A stretch of 8,346 nucleotides of DNA, from assembly GCA_947458675.1 (NCBI GenBank), contig CANHAW010000073.1, positions 1-8,346 of the forward strand. The letters run 5' to 3'. Origin of the DNA: Beijerinckiaceae bacterium (lineage in GTDB: Bacteria; Pseudomonadota; Alphaproteobacteria; Rhizobiales; Beijerinckiaceae). A program made the translations under genes and the position numbers. Shown piece by piece: positions 1 to 5,550 of the stretch (positions within the stretch are counted from its first letter, which is position 1; each line of letters begins with the position of its first letter). The notes below the pieces were generated by a model. The model did no database searches and was not told the origin of the DNA. It saw only the letters and a program-made list of their open reading frames with translations.

Positions 1-171
1 AGCCGCCGTCGATGGCGCCTTGACCCGGCCCGAAAGGCCGAGGCGGTGCACTTTCCCGATCACCGCATTGCGGGTGATGCCGTGGGCGAGTTCGGCCGCG
101 ATCTGGCTGGCACTCAATCCGTCCAGCCACAATTTCCGCAGCATTTCCACACGTTCATCGGTCCAGGACAT
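1..171 (-). CDS. gcrA: GcrA cell-cycle regulator, N-terminal part (runs off left edge)
   Basis: The minus strand from the ATG at 171 down to base 1 gives 57 residues without a stop, beginning MSWTDERVEMLRKLWLDG and continuing through SASQIAAELAHGITRNAVIGKVHRLGLSGR (written here in pieces: SASQIAAEL, AHGITRNAVIGK, VHRLGLSGR). This is the conserved helix-turn-helix head of GcrA. GcrA is a sigma70-associated transcription factor of alphaproteobacteria that acts at promoters carrying CcrM-methylated GANTC sites. A strong Shine-Dalgarno, GGAGGAGGA (184-176), ends 4 bases before the ATG and fixes the start. The central linker and the C-terminal sigma-binding domain lie outside the window. The gene diverges from argD; a gcrA/argD-argF-hslO neighbourhood is, as I recall, common in Hyphomicrobiales, which supports the call. 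Identification is from the highly typical N-terminal sequence; only completeness is unknown. Confidence 0.93.
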   Translation of the reverse strand, partial: MSWTDERVEMLRKLWLDGLSASQIAAELAHGITRNAVIGKVHRLGLSGRVKAPSTAA

Positions 172-301
172 TTCGTCCTCCTCCAGGTCCGTCAAAATCA
201 GAATCCAAGAGCGCACGCTGCGCCAGCAAAAGCCGGCGTCGTTGGACGCAAAACACTCTCAGATAGGTCCGCCGCACGAGATGTCGTATTCGACGAGCGG
301 G

Positions 302-331
302 ACGCTACACTAGCTATTGAATCATGTGCAA
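302..331 (-). promoter_or_regulatory. Weak candidate gcrA promoter with GANTC in the spacer
   Basis: Read on the minus strand, TTGCAC (331-326) and TAGCGT (307-302) are separated by 18 bases, with a GANTC site (319-323) between them. The -10 match is poor (TA...T). The gcrA leader would be about 120 nt. GcrA-controlled promoters in Caulobacter often carry GANTC near or between the boxes, so autoregulation is conceivable, but this is inference from a weak match. It is the best candidate I found upstream of gcrA. Confidence 0.2.
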
Positions 332-443
332 GGTTCAGCGGGCTCTACATTCCGTTTTCCCCAGCGAGTTGTATTGCGGGTGCGAAAATCTTCCCTTCTT
401 TTCTGCTTTTGCTGTCCGGCCCGCCGTGCAGGCCAATAAAGCG

Positions 444-457
444 ATGCAAAAATGCAT
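444..457. repeat. Perfect 14-base dyad upstream of argD promoter
   Basis: ATGCA (444-448) and TGCAT (453-457) form a perfect inverted repeat around AAAA. Its centre lies 31 bases, about three helical turns, upstream of the centre of the larger dyad at 471-492. The shape suits a dimeric DNA-binding protein, but no regulator is recognisable from the sequence and a dyad this short could be chance. Confidence 0.35.
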
Positions 458-470
458 AAGCGGTCGATGA

Positions 471-492
471 AAATGACATGGTGCTGTCATTT
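471..492. promoter_or_regulatory. Operator-like inverted repeat abutting the argD -35 box
   Basis: AAATGACA (471-478) and TGTCATTT (485-492) are perfect 8-base inverted arms separated by 6 bases. The right arm overlaps the first two bases of the TTGACC -35 box at 491-496. That position is typical of an operator where a bound dimer would compete with, or contact, RNA polymerase. It has the form of a dimeric repressor or activator site. It does not match the CTGTCAT direct-repeat Pho box, the alphaproteobacterial LexA box or CIRCE. The regulator is unknown. Confidence 0.45.
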
Positions 493-519
493 GACCGGGG
501 AGGCCCGAGAAACTAGACT
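491..519 (+). promoter_or_regulatory. Sigma70-type promoter for argD-argF-hslO
   Basis: TTGACC (491-496) matches the -35 consensus at 5 of 6 bases. It is followed after exactly 17 bases by TAGACT (514-519), a 4-of-6 match to the -10 consensus. The predicted start of transcription is near 525-527, about 60 bases before the argD GTG. A GANTC methylation site (GACTC, 521-525) lies directly between the -10 box and the start site, so CcrM methylation and GcrA could affect it. No competing promoter of this quality was found in the spacer. Confidence 0.6.
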
Positions 520-528
520 TGACTCTCA

Positions 529-591
529 ATGCCGCCCCCAGAGGCGGCACTTTCCTTTTCAGAACATCCCCGTCCCGGAGCAGACCCGTGA
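529..591 (+). CDS. Possible 20-codon leader ORF overlapping the argD start
   Basis: An ATG at 529 opens 20 codons ending in TGA at 589-591. The stop overlaps the argD GTG start (588-590) as GTGA, the same junction type seen at argD/argF and argF/hslO. With the predicted transcription start near 526 the message would be almost leaderless, and there is no Shine-Dalgarno. The peptide has 6 prolines, including three in a row at positions 2-4, and a single arginine, so it is not a classical arginine-codon attenuator. The coding stretch runs through the 530-549 hairpin, so a translating ribosome would melt it. Translation is unproven and short overlaps of this kind can be coincidence. Confidence 0.25.
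   Translation: MPPPEAALSFSEHPRPGADP
530..560 (+). terminator. GC hairpin with U-rich tail in the argD leader (possible attenuator)
   Basis: TGCCGCC (530-536) pairs perfectly with GGCGGCA (543-549) around a 6-base loop, followed by CTTTCCTTTTC (550-560), which has 7 T in 11. It resembles an intrinsic terminator. It lies at the very 5' end of the predicted argD transcript, so it would act as an early terminator or attenuator, or as a 5' stabilising stem. If the real promoter is further upstream, it could instead end a small RNA made from the spacer. The interrupted U tract makes efficient termination uncertain. Confidence 0.45.
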
Positions 592-1790
592 ACTCGCCGC
601 TATTGCCGACCTATGCGAGAGCAGACCTTGCCTTTCAGGAGGGCGAGGGAGCCTGGCTCACGGCAACCGATGGCACGCGCTATCTGGATTTCGGCGGCGG
701 CATTGCTGTGGCTTCGCTGGGATATTCTCATCCGCATCTGATTGCTGCGCTCGCTGAACAGGGCAAGAAGCTTTGGCATACGTCCAATCTCTTCCGCATT
801 CCCGAAGGCGAGAGATTGGCGCAGCGCCTCGTCGATGCCTCTTTCGCCGATTATGTCTTCTTCACCAATTCCGGTGCCGAAGCGATGGAATGCGCGATCA
901 AAATGGCGCGCAAATATCAATCGGCCTGCGGCCATCCGGAAAAATACCGGATCGTCACTTTCGAGGGCGCCTTTCACGGGCGCACTTTGGCCACCGTCGC
1001 CGCCGGCGGTCAGCAGAAATATCTTGAAGGCTTCGGCCCCAAGGTCGAGGGCTTCGATCAGGTGCCTTTTGGCGACCATGAGGCGCTGAAGGCAGCCATC
1101 GGGCCGGAGACGGGCGCCATTCTGATCGAGCCGATCCAGGGCGAGGGCGGTATCCGCCCTGTTCCCCCGCAATGCCTGCGCGGATTGCGCCAGCTCTGCG
1201 ACGAGCACGGCCTGCTGCTGATTTTCGACGAAGTGCAGACCGGCGTCGGGCGCACGGGCAAGCTGTTTGCCCATGAATGGTCGGGCGTGACGCCTGACAT
1301 TATGGCCGTGGCCAAAGGGATCGGCGGCGGCTTTCCGCTGGGTGCCTGCCTTGCCACCAAAGAGGCCGCCAAAGGCATGACGGCCGGCACACATGGCACA
1401 ACCTATGGCGGCAATCCTTTGGCCATGGCGGTCGGCAATGCCGTGCTCGATGTGGTTCTGGCGCAGGGGTTTCTCGACAAGGTCGAGAAGACGGGCCTGT
1501 TGCTCAAGCAGCGTCTCGCCGAATTGCGCGACCGGCGTCCCGGCATTATCGAAGAAGTGCGCGGCGAGGGGCTGATGATCGGCCTGAAGCTCAAGCCGAA
1601 CAATGGCGAATTTACCGCTGCGGCGCGCGCTGAAAAACTGCTTGTCATTCCCGCAGGCGATAATGTCGTGCGCTTGCTGCCGCCGCTCATCATCGGCGAG
1701 GCGGAAGTGAGCCAGGCCATTGCCCGGCTCGATTCTGCCTGTGCAGCCATGGAAGCCAAAGAGACCACGAAAGACGGAGCCAAGGCGTGA
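588..1790 (+). CDS. argD: Acetylornithine aminotransferase
   Basis: This 400-residue class III PLP aminotransferase converts N-acetylglutamate semialdehyde to N-acetylornithine using glutamate, in cytosolic arginine synthesis; such enzymes may also serve lysine synthesis (DapC activity). Visible motifs are NSGAEA (94-99), FHGRT (130-133 region), EPIQGEGG (181-188), DEVQTG (214-219, with the PLP-contacting Asp214), the Schiff-base lysine K243 in AKGIGGGFP, and the [11 protein letters not shown] loop (269-279). The start is set at GTG 588: GGAG at 577-580 lies 7 bases upstream, and the N-terminus [14 protein letters not shown] aligns with the usual ArgD start. The frame is open up to TTG 519, but that would include promoter and leader bases. 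Length is normal for the family. It is the first gene of an operon, its stop overlapping the argF start. GabT- or AstC-type transaminases are alternatives by family, but the argF neighbour favours ArgD. Confidence 0.95.
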   Translation: MNSPLLPTYARADLAFQEGEGAWLTATDGTRYLDFGGGIAVASLGYSHPHLIAALAEQGKKLWHTSNLFRIPEGERLAQRLVDASFADYVFFTNSGAEAMECAIKMARKYQSACGHPEKYRIVTFEGAFHGRTLATVAAGGQQKYLEGFGPKVEGFDQVPFGDHEALKAAIGPETGAILIEPIQGEGGIRPVPPQCLRGLRQLCDEHGLLLIFDEVQTGVGRTGKLFAHEWSGVTPDIMAVAKGIGGGFPLGACLATKEAAKGMTAGTHGTTYGGNPLAMAVGNAVLDVVLAQGFLDKVEKTGLLLKQRLAELRDRRPGIIEEVRGEGLMIGLKLKPNNGEFTAAARAEKLLVIPAGDNVVRLLPPLIIGEAEVSQAIARLDSACAAMEAKETTKDGAKA

Positions 1791-2737
1791 GCACCGCACA
1801 GACCATCGGCGCCCCCCGCCATTTTGCCGATCTTTCGGATGTGAGCGCGCAAGAACTGCGCTTCATTCTCGATTCAGCCGCCTCGATCAAGGGCAAGCGC
1901 ATCAAGGGCCAGAAGTCGAAAGATCGCCCGCTTGAGGGCAAAGTGCTGGCGATGATTTTCGACAAGCCCTCGACGCGCACGCGCGTGTCTTTTGATGTCG
2001 GCATGCGCGAATTGGGTGGCGAAACCATCATGCTGACGGGCGCAGAAATGCAGCTTGGCCGCGGCGAGACGATTGCCGATACAGCACGCGTCCTGTCGCG
2101 CTATGTCGATGCGATCATGATCCGCATTCTCGACCATGATGACATGCTGGAGCTTGCCAAACATGCCAGCGTTCCGGTCATCAATGCGCTGACCAAGCGC
2201 TCGCATCCCTGTCAGGTCATGGCCGATGTCATGACTTTTGAAGAGCACAGAGGGCCGATTGCCGGCCGTACCGTTGCTTGGACGGGGGATGCGAATAATG
2301 TGCTGGCAAGCTGGATCGAGGCAGCGCAGCGTTTCGATTTCACCATCAATATTGCCACGCCGCTGGAGCTTGCGCCCCATGCCGGCCTGCTCGACTGGGC
2401 CAAGCGCAATCATGCAAAAGTCAATCTCACAACCGATCCGCGCGAGGCGGTGCGCGGCGTTGATTGTGTGATTTCCGATTGCTGGGTTTCGATGGGCGAC
2501 GAGGATGAGGCGCGCCGGCGCCATAACCTTCTTGCGCGCTATCAGGTCAACGAAGACTTGATGAAAGTGGCTGGCCCACAGGCTATTTTCATGCATTGCC
2601 TGCCGGCCCATCGCGGCGAGGAAGTGACCGACGCCGTCATCGATGGTCCGCAATCGGTTGTCTTCGATGAGGCTGAAAATCGCCTGCATGCGCAAAAGGG
2701 CGTGCTGGCCTGGTGCATGGGAGCGCTCTCCCGGTGA
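1787..2737 (+). CDS. argF: Ornithine carbamoyltransferase
   Basis: This 316-residue cytosolic enzyme joins carbamoyl phosphate and ornithine to make citrulline. The carbamoyl-phosphate loop STRTR is at 62-66, followed by [15 protein letters not shown] is at 140-143. The ornithine-binding DxxxSMG motif is at D231-G237, and the catalytic HCLPAHRG loop begins at H270 with Cys271. All key residues are present, and length fits the anabolic trimeric enzymes. DxxxSMG with HCLP marks OTCase rather than aspartate carbamoyltransferase. The start is GTG 1787, overlapping the argD TGA as GTGA, with GGAG at 1776-1779 placed 7 bases upstream. Overlap at both ends implies translational coupling with argD and hslO, and control by the promoter at 491-519. 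The annotation is secure. Confidence 0.97.
   Translation: MSTAQTIGAPRHFADLSDVSAQELRFILDSAASIKGKRIKGQKSKDRPLEGKVLAMIFDKPSTRTRVSFDVGMRELGGETIMLTGAEMQLGRGETIADTARVLSRYVDAIMIRILDHDDMLELAKHASVPVINALTKRSHPCQVMADVMTFEEHRGPIAGRTVAWTGDANNVLASWIEAAQRFDFTINIATPLELAPHAGLLDWAKRNHAKVNLTTDPREAVRGVDCVISDCWVSMGDEDEARRRHNLLARYQVNEDLMKVAGPQAIFMHCLPAHRGEEVTDAVIDGPQSVVFDEAENRLHAQKGVLAWCMGALSR
2719..2732 (+). promoter_or_regulatory. Hairpin enclosing the hslO ribosome-binding site
   Basis: GGGAG (2719-2723) and CTCCC (2728-2732) form a perfect 5-bp GC-rich stem with a CGCT loop just before the hslO GTG at 2734. The left arm is the only Shine-Dalgarno-like sequence available, so the stem would hide it until ribosomes finishing argF unwind it. 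This fits translational coupling. It is inferred from sequence only and the stem is short. Confidence 0.4.
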
Positions 2738-3714
2738 GCGATGATATTTCGCGTCCCGTCTCGGATGTCGGGCAAGACGATCTCGTTCTGCCCTTTGTTG
2801 TCGAGCCGCTTGAGAGCCGCGGTCGCATTGTGCGGCTTGGCGCCTCGGTCGATGGGATTTTGTCACGTCATGCCTATCCCGCGCCTGTTGCGCGACTTGT
2901 CGGCGAAGCGGTGGCCATGACAGCCCTGCTCGGCTCGGCGCTGAAATTCGACGGCCGCTTCCAATTGCAGACGCGCACTGATGGCGCCGTCAGCATGATT
3001 GTCGTTGATTACGATGCACCCGATCGCATGCGCGCCTTCGCCCGTTTCGATGAAGAGGCTCTTGCAATCGCCAGCCGCACCGGGGAAAGCGCGCCCGCCC
3101 AATTGCTGGGTCGCGGACATCTGGCATTGACCATCGATCAAGGGCCGGACATGTCGCGCTATCAGGGCGTCGTTCCGCTGGACGGGCAGGGGCTTGAGCA
3201 GGCAGCCCATCAATATTTCCTGCAATCGGAACAAATCCCGACGCAGGTTCGTCTGGCCGTTGCCGAAAGCCATACAGGCGAGGGCCGCCAATGGCGTGCC
3301 GGCGGGCTGATGGTGCAGTTCCTGCCCCAGTCAGAAGACCGGCTGCGCCAGCGAGATCTTCATCCTGGAGACGCACCTGTCGGCACTGCCATGCATGATC
3401 CCGGCGATGATGATGCCTGGGCCGAGGCCAAGAGCCTTGCGGCCACTGTCGAGGATCATGAACTCGTCGATCCGACGCTTTCCAGCGAGCGCTTGCTCTA
3501 TCGGCTTTTCCACGAACGGGGCGTCAAGGTTTTCGAGGGGCAGAGCATGCGCGAGGCCTGCCGCTGTTCCACTGAGCGGATCGCCGACATGTTGCGAGGT
3601 TTCTCGCCGCAGGAACGCCATGACATGGTGGGCGACAATGGGCGGATCGGCGTGACCTGCGAATTCTGTTCAGCGCATCGTGATTTTAATCCGGCGGATT
3701 TTGAACAGACCTGA
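2734..3714 (+). CDS. hslO: Hsp33 redox-regulated chaperone
   Basis: From GTG 2734 the product is 326 residues. Hsp33 is a cytosolic holdase activated by oxidative stress: four cysteines release zinc, form disulfides and the linker unfolds. Here the zinc/redox motif is C276-x-C278 (CRC), then 30 residues, then C309-x2-C312 (CEFC), matching the family pattern CxC-x27-32-CxxC. The N-terminal core carries typical Hsp33 sequence, such as [20 protein letters not shown] (64-83 region) and [12 protein letters not shown] (159-170). The start overlaps the argF TGA as GTGA, with GGGAG 10 bases upstream. A GTG at 2713 would add 7 residues but lacks a sensible site. The protein is slightly longer than E. 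coli HslO, mainly from extra N-terminal residues and an acidic stretch near 220-230. It is the last gene of the argD operon; apaG, which I recall following hslO in some relatives, is not here. Confidence 0.95.
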   Translation: MSDDISRPVSDVGQDDLVLPFVVEPLESRGRIVRLGASVDGILSRHAYPAPVARLVGEAVAMTALLGSALKFDGRFQLQTRTDGAVSMIVVDYDAPDRMRAFARFDEEALAIASRTGESAPAQLLGRGHLALTIDQGPDMSRYQGVVPLDGQGLEQAAHQYFLQSEQIPTQVRLAVAESHTGEGRQWRAGGLMVQFLPQSEDRLRQRDLHPGDAPVGTAMHDPGDDDAWAEAKSLAATVEDHELVDPTLSSERLLYRLFHERGVKVFEGQSMREACRCSTERIADMLRGFSPQERHDMVGDNGRIGVTCEFCSAHRDFNPADFEQT

Positions 3715-3736
3715 GACCGGGTGGGGACAAGAAACA

Positions 3737-3769
3737 TTGCTTGTGTCGTACCCTCGCTTTATCCAAAAT
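3737..3769 (+). promoter_or_regulatory. Weak candidate promoter for the ABC transporter genes
   Basis: Two overlapping weak box pairs occur in the 157-base gap after hslO: TTGCTT (3737-3742) with TATCCA (3760-3765), and TTGTGT (3741-3746) with CAAAAT (3764-3769), each spaced 17 bases. Each is only a 3- to 4-of-6 match per box. No clear intrinsic terminator for the hslO operon is visible in the gap, so read-through from argD-hslO is also possible. Confidence 0.22.
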
Positions 3770-3830
3770 GCTGAGACCTGTGGCCCGGAATGAGGTTATG
3801 GGAAAATAATCGGGGAGGAAGCGGCGCGAC

Positions 3831-3842
3831 ATGCGTGCGTGA
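3831..3842 (+). other. Minimal upstream ORF (Met-Arg-Ala-stop) with strong ribosome-binding site
   Basis: GGGGAGGAA (3812-3820) is an excellent Shine-Dalgarno 10 bases before ATG 3831, yet the frame stops after three codons (ATG CGT GCG TGA). The stop overlaps a GTG at 3839 that opens the long ATPase frame, while the better-supported ATPase start is GTG 3872 with its own site. This could be a minimal uORF that modulates initiation, or simply a relic. Function is inferred. Confidence 0.3.
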
Positions 3843-3871
3843 AACCTTCTGCGAGCGGAGGAGACGCGCCG

Positions 3872-4705
3872 GTGACGGCTGAAACAATGATGCGCGATCA
3901 TGCAGTGGCCCCCGATTGGAAAATCAGGCTGCGCGATTTATCGAAAGTTTTTCAGACCAATTCCGGCCCCTTTACCGCGCTCGAGCCGATCACGCTCGAT
4001 ATTCCGACCGGTTGCTTCTTTATGATTGTCGGCCCTTCCGGTTGCGGCAAGACAACGCTCTTGCGTATTCTTGCCGGACTTGAAAAGCGCACATCGGGAA
4101 CGATGGAAATCTCCGCGCCCGCTGCCAATCGCCCGAGCAATTCCATGGTCTTCCAGGGCGATTCGCTTTTCCCCTGGATGAATGTTTTCGAAAATGCCGC
4201 CTATGGGCTTCGCATGCGTGGCCTGCCGCGCGCCGAGATCAAGGATATTGTCGGCCATTATCTGCAGCGCACCGGCCTGTCGCGTTTTCATAATTCCTAT
4301 CCGCATCAATTGTCGGGCGGCATGCGCCAGCGCGTTTCCATCGCGCGCGCCTTTGCCAATGATCCTGACATATTGCTCATGGATGAGCCTTTCTCGGCAC
4401 TCGACGAACAGAACAAGATTCTTTTGCAGGAAGAATTGCTGCGTATCTGGGAAGAGACGCGCAAGACCGTCATGTTCATCACCCATTCGGTCGATGAAGC
4501 CGTGACGCTGGGCGATCGCATCATGATCATGACAGCCCATCCCGGCCGGTCCAAACTGATTGTCGATGTACCCTTTGAGCGCCCGCGCCGTGTGCTCGAA
4601 TTGCGTGCCCGCCCTGAATATGGCGAGCTTGTCTATTCGATCTGGGGACATTTGCGCGATGAAGTGCAGCGCGCCCGCGCTCAGGATGAGGAGAGCGCGA
4701 AATGA
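3872..4705 (+). CDS. ABC transporter ATP-binding protein, nitrate/sulfonate/taurine (NrtD/SsuB/TauB) type
   Basis: This 277-residue protein is the cytosolic nucleotide-binding subunit of an importer. Motifs from GTG 3872: Walker A GPSGCGKTT (54-62); Q-loop VFQGDSLFPW (93-102, Gln95), whose LFPW form is typical of the SsuB/TauB/NrtD group; signature LSGGMRQR (147-154); Walker B ILLMDEP (167-173) with Glu172; D-loop SALDEQ; and switch His205 in FITHSVDEA. All ATPase residues are intact. GTG 3872 is preferred because GGAGGAG (3857-3863) lies 8 bases upstream. The frame is open to GTG 3839 (288 residues), but that GTG is 18 bases from the nearest upstream site. The stop overlaps the permease ATG as ATGA, so the two are co-translated. 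The substrate cannot be told from the ATPase; sulfonates, nitrate, taurine, thiamine precursors or other small organics are all possible. Confidence 0.9.
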   Translation: MTAETMMRDHAVAPDWKIRLRDLSKVFQTNSGPFTALEPITLDIPTGCFFMIVGPSGCGKTTLLRILAGLEKRTSGTMEISAPAANRPSNSMVFQGDSLFPWMNVFENAAYGLRMRGLPRAEIKDIVGHYLQRTGLSRFHNSYPHQLSGGMRQRVSIARAFANDPDILLMDEPFSALDEQNKILLQEELLRIWEETRKTVMFITHSVDEAVTLGDRIMIMTAHPGRSKLIVDVPFERPRRVLELRARPEYGELVYSIWGHLRDEVQRARAQDEESAK

Positions 4706-5526
4706 GCGAGGTCGTCGAAAAGGCCAAGGATGTGCGCAAAGCCTCGCGCCCCTTCTCGTTGCGTCCTTCGGTGGGAACGATTGAGCGTATGCTCAATGTC
4801 ATATCTCCCGTCTTTCTGCTGCTGATCTGGGAGATTTGTGCGCGGTTGGGATTGATCGATGTGCGGTTCTTCCCCGCTCCATCGAAAATTTTCACCCAGC
4901 TCATGATCCTTGCGGAAAATGGCCAGCTCTGGAAACATTTCTCCGCCTCCATGCAGAGATTGTTCTGGGGCTTTCTGTTCGGCGGTATTCCAGCGCTCAT
5001 TCTTGGCGTGACCATGGGCCTGTCGCGGCCCTTGCGGATGATTGTCGAGCCGGTCATTTCAGCGACCTATCCGATTCCCAAAAGCGCCATTCTGCCGCTT
5101 GTTCTGCTCATTTTCGGCCTTGGCGAATCCTCCAAGATCGTGATGGTCGGGATCGGCATTTTTTATCCGATCGTGATCAATTCCATGGCGGGCGTGCTGG
5201 AGATTTCGAAAATCCATTTCGATGTCAGCCGCAATTTCGGTGCGAGCCGCTGGCAGGTTTTCCGCACAGTTGCTTTGCCCGGCGCCATGCCGCTCATCCT
5301 CACCGGCGTCAGACTTGGCATCGGGCTCGGCCTCGTGCTGATTTCGCTTGCTGAAATTGTCGGTGCCAAGAGCGGTCTTGGTTTCATGATGTGGAACGCC
5401 TGGGAAATTCTCTCGGTCGAGACCATGTATGTCGGATTGCTCGTGATTGCGATGCTGGGCATTGCCTTCACCATCCTCATCAATGAGCTTGAACGGCTGA
5501 TCGTGCCTTGGAAACAATCTCGCTGA
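4702..5526 (+). CDS. ABC transporter permease, NrtB/SsuC/TauC type (BPD_transp_1)
   Basis: This 274-residue inner-membrane subunit forms the channel of the importer and presumably acts as a homodimer. Hydrophobic segments are visible near 31-50, 88-106, 126-140, 146-165, 198-217 and 244-262. The stretch PIPKSAILPLVLLIFGLGES (124-143) is a hallmark of the nitrate/sulfonate permease group. The EAA coupling loop lies at about 175-197 (NFGASRWQVFRTVALPGAMP), where it would dock onto the Q-loop of the ATPase. The start ATG overlaps the ATPase stop, with GAGGAG at 4688-4693 placed 8 bases upstream. An N-terminal cytosolic tail of about 30 residues precedes the first membrane segment. Such systems need a periplasmic substrate-binding protein, but none is encoded on either side here, so it must be elsewhere. 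The left arm of a perfect hairpin encodes the last codons. Confidence 0.9.
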   Translation: MSEVVEKAKDVRKASRPFSLRPSVGTIERMLNVISPVFLLLIWEICARLGLIDVRFFPAPSKIFTQLMILAENGQLWKHFSASMQRLFWGFLFGGIPALILGVTMGLSRPLRMIVEPVISATYPIPKSAILPLVLLIFGLGESSKIVMVGIGIFYPIVINSMAGVLEISKIHFDVSRNFGASRWQVFRTVALPGAMPLILTGVRLGIGLGLVLISLAEIVGAKSGLGFMMWNAWEILSVETMYVGLLVIAMLGIAFTILINELERLIVPWKQSR

Positions 5527-5535
5527 GATTGTTTC
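5511..5535. terminator. Perfect 11-bp hairpin over the permease stop codon, between convergent genes
   Basis: GAAACAATCTC (5511-5521) and GAGATTGTTTC (5525-5535) are fully complementary around a 3-base loop that contains the first base of the TGA stop. The permease ends at 5526 and convergent pip ends at 5551. The stem can form in either transcript. The T-rich 3' arm is followed on the plus strand by TCTCAAGC, not a long T run. On the minus strand CCTTTTTGC follows the pip stop before the stem. A bidirectional transcription end or 3'-end stabiliser is the natural reading; strict intrinsic termination is less certain. Confidence 0.55.
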
Positions 5536-5550
5536 TCTCAAGCAAAAAGG

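Larger units (their letters stand above)
172..587. other. Divergent gcrA/argD regulatory spacer
   Basis: This 416-base spacer separates divergent gcrA and argD and holds no convincing protein gene of normal size. The stretch from 335 to 450 is rich in pyrimidine runs and shows nothing I recognise. GANTC sites occur at 201-205, 319-323 and 521-525. Small hairpins are present at 211-223 (GCGCA/TGCGC) and 236-249 (GCGTC/GACGC), both in the likely gcrA leader. The argD-proximal 150 bases carry dyads, promoter, leader hairpin and a possible leader ORF, listed separately. Confidence 0.7.

Noticed and set aside
485..500. Pho box at CTGTCATTTGACC
   Set aside because: PhoB sites are direct repeats of CTGTCAT-like units. 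Here there is one unit and the second element is in inverted orientation.
519..587. Upstream TTG start for argD (423 residues)
   Set aside because: It would begin inside the -10 box (last base 519) and read through the leader hairpin. GTG 588 has a proper ribosome-binding site and matches the family N-terminus.
600..1799. 399-codon ORF on the strand opposite argD
   Set aside because: It is a shadow of argD's codon bias in GC-rich DNA. The plus-strand frame has full ArgD motifs, and the opposite frame shows no recognisable domain.
1874..2866. 330-codon ORF opposite argF and hslO
   Set aside because: It spans the junction of two well-supported genes on the other strand and has His/Arg/Gln-rich, non-protein-like composition.
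3711..3778. Direct repeat CTGAGACC at 3711-3718 and 3771-3778
   Set aside because: Only 8 bases, one copy overlaps the hslO stop codon, and there is no third copy or attached structure; chance is adequate.
3839..3871. GTG 3839 as the start of the ABC ATPase
   Set aside because: The nearest upstream ribosome-binding site is 18 bases away, while GTG 3872 has GGAGGAG at 8 bases. Kept only as an alternative.
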